Assembly (NCBI RefSeq): GCF_012844305.1
Contig: NZ_JABANE010000068.1
Coordinates: 1-49,546 of the forward strand
Direction: 5' to 3'
From: Flammeovirga aprica JL-4
GTDB lineage: Bacteria; Bacteroidota; Bacteroidia; Cytophagales; Flammeovirgaceae
DNA: 49,546 nucleotides
Numbering within the stretch: the stretch's first letter is position 1; the number at the start of each line of letters is the position of its first letter. The position numbers were made by a program, and so were the translations under genes. Positions 43,926-49,546 of this stretch are shown here, one piece after another. Under the pieces are notes generated by a model. The model was not told the origin of the DNA, ran no database searches, and saw only the letters and a list, made by a program, of their open reading frames with translations.

Positions 43926-43994
43926 ACACCATGGTGACATTTCAATCCTTCTGATATAATACTATGAAACCTCTCTTAAATCAAAAACATTTCA

Positions 43995-44366
43995 ATGATG
44001 CTACAAGAAAAATTAAAGAAATACGGACAAAAAATGAATCAGATCAAGTTTATCCTATTAGGGTTAGGCGTTCTGAATTTTATTTTAATGGATATTGAAT
44101 TGGCCACTTTTTCGGAAAAAGTCATTACTACGCTTATGAGTAGTATTTATGTGTTTGCTGCTCTAAGAGCTCAAAATATGAAAGATACATTATTCTTAAT
44201 TCTGACAATAGTTCTTGTAAGCAATGTCATGATTGGAATTTTAGATATGGACTTTTTTATTCGTCAAAGTTTAGGGTCATTGGTTGAAGTAGTTGTTTTA
44301 AGCTATCAATTGATGGGGCTGATAAAAGAAGAAAAAGTAATTGATAAGATAAGTGTTAATGATTAG
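43995..44366 (+). CDS. Small integral membrane protein of unknown function
   Basis: 123 residues, no family recognised. Three to four hydrophobic segments (about 18-35, 45-58, 64-82, 90-108: FILLGLGVLNFILM, TLFLILTIVLVSNVMIGIL and following) between short charged ends. The start could be either Met1 or Met2. It lies 133 bp after the beta-barrel gene on the same strand, with a weak terminator between, so it may or may not share its transcript. Confidence 0.7.
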   Translation: MMLQEKLKKYGQKMNQIKFILLGLGVLNFILMDIELATFSEKVITTLMSSIYVFAALRAQNMKDTLFLILTIVLVSNVMIGILDMDFFIRQSLGSLVEVVVLSYQLMGLIKEEKVIDKISVND

Positions 44367-44419
44367 TATGATAAATCGTAGTGAATCAATTGGCTTAATT
44401 TGGGTTGTTTATTGATTAA

Positions 44420-44580
44420 TAAGTAGTTATATATTTGAAATTGGGAAAAGTTAGATTATTTTTTTTTGACTAATCAAGGCAGAATTGAAGAGCATAGTAT
44501 AGCTACGTGATGAAATTCTAACGCAGAGTAGTCAAAAAAAGAAAGTCTAAAACTTTCGATTACAATTGTATAACTGCTTA
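44420..44580. repeat. Covarying ~163-bp palindromic element, copy 3
   Basis: Ends TAAGTAGTTATA (from 44420) and TATAACTGCTTA (to 44580) pair with one G-T-type difference. Core stem TTTTTTTGACTA (44461-44472)/TAGTCAAAAAAA (44529-44540) and inner stem AGAATT (44481-44486)/AATTCT (44514-44519) enclose a 27-nt loop with GAGCATAG and CTACGTGATG. It directly abuts the icmF terminator. Confidence 0.85.
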
Positions 44581-44613
44581 AAAAAGGGGCAAACGTAGTG
44601 ATTGCCCCTTTTA
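44581..44613 (-). terminator. Terminator of icmF
   Basis: AAAAAGGGGCAA (44581-44592) and TTGCCCCTTTT (44602-44612) form a perfect stem; on the minus strand it is followed by six T. It lies just after the icmF stop codon. Confidence 0.9.
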
Positions 44614-44617
44614 ATTT

Positions 44618-47600
44618 TTACATATTTCTTCTGTATTGTCCTCCAACATTAAATAACGCGTGAGTGATTTGTCCAAGTGAACAATATTTAGCGGCTTCCA
44701 TTAAAGCATCAAAAGTATTTTCATTGGCCAAAGCAACACTTTGTAACTCTTTTAATTTTAGAGTGGCATGCTCTTCAGCATGTTGATGTAAACTTTGGAG
44801 AGAGGTAATTTGACTGTCTTTTTCTTCTTTTGATGATCGTATTACTTCTTCTGGAATAATAGTAGGGGAGCCTTCCTTACTTAAGAAAGTATTCACACCT
44901 ACAATAGGGTAATCGCCATTGTGCTTCAATGTTTCGTAGTGAAGGGATTCTTCTTGAATTTTAGAACGTTGATACATGGTTTCCATAGCACCCAATACGC
45001 CTCCACGTTCTGTAATTCGATCAAACTCCATCATTACGGCTTCCTCTACCAAATCCGTCAACTCCTCAATAATAAAAGAGCCTTGCAATGGATTTTCATT
45101 TTTTGCTAAACCAAGCTCTTTATTAATGATCAGTTGTATAGCCACTGCTCTTCTTACCGACTCTTCAGTAGGAGTGGTGATTGCCTCGTCATAAGCATTG
45201 GTATGCAAGGAATTACAGTTGTCGTAAATAGCGTATAATGCTTGTAATGTGGTTCTGATATCATTAAAAGCAATCTCCTGAGCGTGCAGTGACCTTCCTG
45301 AAGTTTGGATATGGTATTTCAACTTCTGAGAACGCTCGCTTCCTTTATATTTTAATTTTAATGCTTTCGCCCAGATTCTTCGAGCTACTCTACCAATCAC
45401 AGCGTATTCTGGATCAACACCATTGGAGAAGAAGAAAGAGAAATTTGGAGCGAAGTCATCAATCTTCATTCCTCTGTTCAGATAGTACTCTATAAAAGTA
45501 AATCCGTTAGCTAATGTAAAGGCGAGCTGAGAGATAGGGTTGGCACCAGCCTCTGCAATATGATAGCCTGAAATGGAAACGGAATAGAAATTTCTGATAC
45601 CATTGTCAGTGAAATATTGTTGCATATCGCCCATCAAACGTAAAGAAAATTCTGTAGAGAAAATACAAGTGTTTTGTGCTTGATCTTCTTTAAGGATATC
45701 TGCCTGTACAGTTCCTCTTACTTTTGCAATCGTCGCTTTCTTGATTTCATCATAAACTTCTGAAGGTAAAACCTGATCACCTGTTACTCCTAAAAGCATC
45801 AACCCTAATCCGTTATGATTTGGTGGTAATTCACCTCTATACGTTGGGATCGTCTGTCCTTTATAAATAGTAGCAATTTTGCCTTGAACTTCTTTCTCAA
45901 GACCATTTTCTTTAATGTAAACCTCACATTGCTGATCAATTGCCGCATTCATAAAGAAAGCGGTCATTGCGGCCGCAGGTCCGTTGATGGTCATAGATAC
46001 AGAAGTGCTTGGTGCACAAAGATCAAAACCAGAGTACAGCCTTTTAGCATCGTCCAGACAACTTACATTCACGCCTGAATTACCAATTTTTCCATAAATA
46101 TCAGGTCTGAAATCAGGATCTTCCCCATAAAGCGTTACAGAGTCAAAAGCGGTAGATAATCGTGCAGCGGGTTGCCCTTGTGAAAGGTAATGGAACCTTC
46201 TATTTGTTCTTTCAGGGTTGCCTTCGCCTGCAAACATTCTTGTAGGGTCTTCTCCTTGACGTTTGAAAGGGAAAACACCTGCTGTATAAGGAAATTCGCC
46301 AGGTACATTTTCCTGCATTACCCACTGTGTAATATCACCCCATCCTGTAAACTTAGGAAGTGTAACTTTAGAGATTTTATTACCCGATAAAGTTTCCGAT
46401 TTAGCTTCTACTTTGATGTCTTTTCCTCTTACTTGATAAGTAAAAGTATCTCCAGCATAAGCTTCCACTTTCGCCTTCCATCCTTCTAAAACATCAAAAA
46501 CATCGTGGTCTAAGTCTCTTTTTATTTTATCAAAAGCACTTTGTAAGGTAGCCTTTGTATGTTCATCTGATTGAAGAATTTCTATGGATTTCTGAAGTCC
46601 AAAAAGTTGATCAGCAATAGTGGCCTGCTCATTGACATGTAAATTATAATTGCGGACTACTTCAGAAATTTCAGATAAATATCTTACTCTTGATGGAGGT
46701 ATAATATGAAAACGGTCTGAGGTTTTGTTCAATTCCACTTTAGGGAAACTTACCGTACTTTTTTCCTCTAACAGAGAAATGATTTTATTGTAAAGTTCAT
46801 TTACTCCTTCATCATTGAATTGAGAAGCCATTGTACCATAAACAGGCACATCTTCTTCTTTCAGTTCCCAAAGCCCATGATTTCTTTTATATTGCTTGGC
46901 TACATCTCTCAATGCATCCAATGCTCCCTTTTTATCAAATTTATTAAGAGCAATCACATCAGCATAATCAAGCATGTCAATTTTTTCCAATTGCGTAGCA
47001 GCGCCATATTCCGGTGTCATCACATAAAGGGAAACATCACTGTAATCCACAATCTCAGTTCCCGATTGCCCAATTCCTGAAGTCTCCAAAAGGATCAAAT
47101 CAAAGTCAGCGGCTTTCACTACTTCCAAAACATCTTCAATATGTTCAGAAATAGCTTGATGTGCCTTTCGTGTAGCCAAAGAACGCATATAAATTCGTCC
47201 ATCTGCAATGGCATTCATACGAATTCTATCTCCAAGTAACGCCCCTCCTGTTTTTCTTTTAGAAGGATCAATAGATATAATCGCTATTGTTTTATCTTCT
47301 GATTGAGAGAGGAATCGGCGAATAAGTTCATCTACAAGACTAGATTTACCAGCACCACCTGTGCCTGTTATACCAAGCACCGGGATATTTTTATCTTTAT
47401 TCTGTGACTTCAATTCTTGAATAAAGTCCGCTTGATCTGCTTTGAAGTTCTCAATACCTGAGATAATACGACCTAGATTTCTATGGTTTTTCTGATTTAA
47501 TTGCAGTTTTTCCTTTCCTAGGTTTTCTCCTGTAGGATGATCACATTGAATCAAGATATCATTGATCATTCCTTGAAGCCCCATCGTACGGCCGTCGTCA

Positions 47601-47983
47601 GGAGAGTAGATTTTCTTGATGCCGTAATCATGCAGTTCATCAATTTCAGAAGGGAGAATTGTTCCGCCTCCACCGCCATAGAGACCAATATAACCGGCCC
47701 CTCTTTCTTTCAAAAGGTCATAAATGTATTTGAAATATTCCAAGTGACCTCCTTGATAAGAAGTGATTGCTATGCCTTGAACATCTTCCTGAATGGCACA
47801 GTCTACAATTTCCTGAGCTGTACGGTTGTGTCCAAGGTGAATGATCTCTGCACCCGAAGATTGCATGATTCTACGCATGATGTTGATAGACGCATCATGT
47901 CCGTCAAATAAAGAGCCTGAGGTGACTAGCCTTACTTTGTTTTTCGGTTTGTAAGGTGTAGTGTTGTTCATTTGTGAAGTCAT
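44618..47983 (-). CDS. icmF: Fused isobutyryl-CoA mutase (IcmF) with built-in G-protein chaperone
   Basis: B12-dependent enzyme that interconverts isobutyryl-CoA and n-butyryl-CoA. 1121 residues in the IcmF order: cobalamin-binding domain with LFDGHDAS (D27-x-H29), MeaI-type GTPase with GITGTGGAGKSS (P-loop, about 203-213), and the large mutase barrel (about 560-1121). In the active site F597 (NRRFHYLS) and Q770 (DQAQNT) stand where methylmalonyl-CoA mutase has Tyr and Arg, which supports isobutyryl- rather than methylmalonyl-CoA as substrate. The GTPase domain loads and protects the cofactor. Its job is probably catabolism of branched-chain carbon. Monocistronic with a clear terminator. Confidence 0.95.
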   Translation of the reverse strand: MTSQMNNTTPYKPKNKVRLVTSGSLFDGHDASINIMRRIMQSSGAEIIHLGHNRTAQEIVDCAIQEDVQGIAITSYQGGHLEYFKYIYDLLKERGAGYIGLYGGGGGTILPSEIDELHDYGIKKIYSPDDGRTMGLQGMINDILIQCDHPTGENLGKEKLQLNQKNHRNLGRIISGIENFKADQADFIQELKSQNKDKNIPVLGITGTGGAGKSSLVDELIRRFLSQSEDKTIAIISIDPSKRKTGGALLGDRIRMNAIADGRIYMRSLATRKAHQAISEHIEDVLEVVKAADFDLILLETSGIGQSGTEIVDYSDVSLYVMTPEYGAATQLEKIDMLDYADVIALNKFDKKGALDALRDVAKQYKRNHGLWELKEEDVPVYGTMASQFNDEGVNELYNKIISLLEEKSTVSFPKVELNKTSDRFHIIPPSRVRYLSEISEVVRNYNLHVNEQATIADQLFGLQKSIEILQSDEHTKATLQSAFDKIKRDLDHDVFDVLEGWKAKVEAYAGDTFTYQVRGKDIKVEAKSETLSGNKISKVTLPKFTGWGDITQWVMQENVPGEFPYTAGVFPFKRQGEDPTRMFAGEGNPERTNRRFHYLSQGQPAARLSTAFDSVTLYGEDPDFRPDIYGKIGNSGVNVSCLDDAKRLYSGFDLCAPSTSVSMTINGPAAAMTAFFMNAAIDQQCEVYIKENGLEKEVQGKIATIYKGQTIPTYRGELPPNHNGLGLMLLGVTGDQVLPSEVYDEIKKATIAKVRGTVQADILKEDQAQNTCIFSTEFSLRLMGDMQQYFTDNGIRNFYSVSISGYHIAEAGANPISQLAFTLANGFTFIEYYLNRGMKIDDFAPNFSFFFSNGVDPEYAVIGRVARRIWAKALKLKYKGSERSQKLKYHIQTSGRSLHAQEIAFNDIRTTLQALYAIYDNCNSLHTNAYDEAITTPTEESVRRAVAIQLIINKELGLAKNENPLQGSFIIEELTDLVEEAVMMEFDRITERGGVLGAMETMYQRSKIQEESLHYETLKHNGDYPIVGVNTFLSKEGSPTIIPEEVIRSSKEEKDSQITSLQSLHQHAEEHATLKLKELQSVALANENTFDALMEAAKYCSLGQITHALFNVGGQYRRNM

Positions 47984-48010
47984 TTTTGTGATGTGTGTTT
48001 AAGTTATGGT

Positions 48011-48052
48011 TAAGTACTAGTCCAGCACCGTTAGTTGGCTTTGTACTAGTGT
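48011..48052. repeat. Possible decayed TAAGTACT-type mini-palindrome
   Basis: TAAGTACTAGTCCA (48011-48024) faces TTGGCTTTGTACT about 10 nt later; the match is imperfect. The ends resemble the element family seen at 27309 and 34825. It lies between the histidine kinase stop and the icmF start. Confidence 0.4.
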
Positions 48053-49192
48053 TTATGTGTGTATTTTAAGTTTGACAGTAAAACTGTCTTGAGTGTCTAT
48101 AATCTCTAGTTGATGTTTGAGGTTATATTGCAAATTGAGACGTTTTTTTACATTTTCCAAACCAATGCCCCCTAATTGATCTTTTGAAAGCTTTGTGCGG
48201 GGTTTGCTGTTCGCTACCTCAAAGTAAATTTCATTAGAAGCACTTACATCTAATTTTACCTTAATCCATCCATGATCTTCATCTTCAATATGACTATGCT
48301 TGAAAGCATTTTCAATAAATGGAGCAAAGAGCAAAGGAGCAATCTGTAGGGATGGCTTTTCAACATTCCAACTTGTCTCAATGTTTTCTTTTATTCCATC
48401 ACTTTTAAGTAAATGTAGCTCAATAAAGTTTTTGAGATAATCTATTTCTTTATGAATAGGAACAGTTTCAGTAGAAGTATCATAAAGCATGTAGCGTAAC
48501 ATATCCGAAAGTTGAAGTACCACCTCTGGTGTTTTATCTGACTTTATAAAAGACAGCGTGTAGATATTGTTTAGCACATTGAAAAGGAAGTGAGGATTGA
48601 CTTGTGACTTCAAAAAACTCATTTCAGATTTCACCTGTTCCTCCCTTAATACCGTAGCTTCATTTTCCTTTTTCAAACCAAAAAGCGTCATTCTATAAGC
48701 CGTACTAGCCAAAGCAATCACACTAAACAAAATGACATTATAAGTACTCTCAAAAATCTTCCATCCCTTTCGAACCCTTTTCACATTACGGTTTTTCATA
48801 GCTCTTTCCCTAAGCTCAGGATCATCGAAGGGAAACATCGACCGTTCAATATTAGACTGTTTCCATGCATGGAATATTTCCTTTTCGATGTATTGATAAA
48901 TGAAGGCAATTGTCAACACAAAAGCGAAAAGAGAAATAGCATAAATCACATGCTTTTTCTCTAAAAGAAGTTTGGGTACTAAATAGTTGAGATTGATTTG
49001 CCAAATAAAAACCTGAAAACTCACCAGCAAAATCGCTTTCATTGACCCATAAGCAAAACCAAACCGTTGCTCAAAAAAACTATACGTCAAAAGCAGGTAA
49101 GCAAGTATCAGTAGACCTTGCCATATATGATCTTGTTTTATTTTTTGCAGTGATAACATTGAGTTCAAAAGGTAAAAATGAAATTCTTTCAC
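48053..49192 (-). CDS. LytS-like sensor histidine kinase (His_kinase family)
   Basis: Membrane sensor kinase of the HPK8/LytS group. 379 residues: four membrane helices (about 24-40, 50-67, 83-101, 150-168), then the His_kinase core with KSQVNPHFLFNVLNNI (phospho-acceptor H201) and an HATPase-like C terminus with PLLFAPFIENAFKHS (N-box) and GGIGLENVKKRL (G-box). These kinases normally pair with a LytTR response regulator; none is in the window, so the partner may lie beyond 49546 or elsewhere. The start at 49192 has an alternative Met at 49159. It is transcribed towards icmF but with a separate promoter region likely. Confidence 0.93.
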   Translation of the reverse strand: MKEFHFYLLNSMLSLQKIKQDHIWQGLLILAYLLLTYSFFEQRFGFAYGSMKAILLVSFQVFIWQINLNYLVPKLLLEKKHVIYAISLFAFVLTIAFIYQYIEKEIFHAWKQSNIERSMFPFDDPELRERAMKNRNVKRVRKGWKIFESTYNVILFSVIALASTAYRMTLFGLKKENEATVLREEQVKSEMSFLKSQVNPHFLFNVLNNIYTLSFIKSDKTPEVVLQLSDMLRYMLYDTSTETVPIHKEIDYLKNFIELHLLKSDGIKENIETSWNVEKPSLQIAPLLFAPFIENAFKHSHIEDEDHGWIKVKLDVSASNEIYFEVANSKPRTKLSKDQLGGIGLENVKKRLNLQYNLKHQLEIIDTQDSFTVKLKIHT

Positions 49193-49546
49193 AAGATACG
49201 AACTCTACATCACTTTGCATTTAATCTTTTAGGAAGGAGTTGTTTTTTGTTGGGTAAAGGTTTTGTGAAATACATTTATTTTAATAATATTGTGATGCTC
49301 AAAATGATAATAACCCCAACTCATTATATCGCTGGTAAAACAACTATTGTGCTTAGTAAATAAAGATATGTTGGTTGTCATTTTGAAATAAAGCTAACTA
49401 TTTGTAGAAAAACTGATTCAGAAAGGTCAGTTCTATTTCTTCCCATTTTTTCAATAAAGATACTCATATGTCTGATGGTAGATAACTATTTAAGTGTTGT
49501 TATACCACCTATCTATTAATATTTGGTCTTTTTTAGATGGACGTCC
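49193..49546. other. Gene-free window end
   Basis: 354 bp with no convincing gene. A small hairpin AACTGA (49411-49416)/TCAGTT (49427-49432) with a T-run on the minus strand could be the terminator of a minus-strand gene lying beyond the window. Short reading frames here have no recognisable sequence. Confidence 0.5.

Noticed and set aside
47537..47911. 124-codon plus-strand frame inside icmF
   Set aside because: Antisense to the cobalamin-binding and linker region of icmF; no family resemblance and no start context.
49178..49363. 61-codon plus-strand frame near the window end
   Set aside because: Overlaps the kinase start on the other strand, very AT-rich, no domain or start signal.
1..49546. 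tRNA, rRNA or tmRNA genes
   Set aside because: No cloverleaf with a conserved T-arm or CCA-type 3' end and no rRNA-like stretch was found while reading both strands; a tRNAscan run would be decisive.

Overview
The window is AT-rich DNA from a Bacteroidota bacterium. A marine, polysaccharide-degrading member of the Cytophagales (Flammeovirga-like) fits best. The evidence is a SusC/SusD pair, a hybrid two-component system (HTCS) regulator, many lipoprotein-type enzymes, four sulfatases, a PorX-type regulator of the type IX secretion system, and a fused IcmF mutase. The genus is inferred from gene style only; there is no rRNA or tRNA in the window.

Layout. (1) 1-1357: a Fic-domain protein with its own C-terminal winged helix, bracketed by three copies of a regular 44-bp array of a 10-mer (two upstream, one downstream). 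(2) 1356-25751: a polysaccharide utilization locus (PUL). It holds an HTCS sensor/regulator, a SusC/SusD importer, a GH128-like endo-glycosidase lipoprotein with four binding modules, a GH2 beta-galactosidase-like enzyme and four S1 sulfatases. A foreign-looking cassette (19684-21885) interrupts it: a 325-residue effector-like protein with an EExxH motif, followed by two tandem paralogous small exported proteins. The cassette lies between 16-bp direct repeats. (3) 25850-34637: housekeeping and stress genes: superoxide dismutase, a small beta-rich protein, two TerD proteins with a coiled-coil partner, a patatin/acyltransferase/exonuclease-BRCT operon, and porX. (4) 35195-44366: an unknown membrane-anchored coiled-coil protein, a Dabb protein, a basic His/Gly-rich exported protein, CysH, an Ig-repeat secreted protein, a SPOR-like protein, a TPR protein, a small outer-membrane barrel and a small membrane protein. 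(5) 44618-49192: IcmF (isobutyryl-CoA mutase type) and a LytS-like histidine kinase.

How the genes work together. The PUL would cut a sulfated glycan at the surface (GH128-like enzyme), import oligosaccharides (SusC/SusD), desulfate them (four S1 sulfatases) and trim galactose-type sugars (GH2), under HTCS control.

The most unusual content is non-coding. Besides the Fic arrays, the intergenic spaces carry at least three families of short palindromic elements. Three ~163-bp copies (34825, 43188, 44420) keep the same folded core, and their stems change on both sides together. A second family has TAAGTACT-type ends. A third has AATTAAGAATGAAG-type arms enclosing tandem ACGAACCAC. Several sit directly beside terminators or overlap stop codons. 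No CRISPR, tRNA, rRNA or intact transposase was seen.
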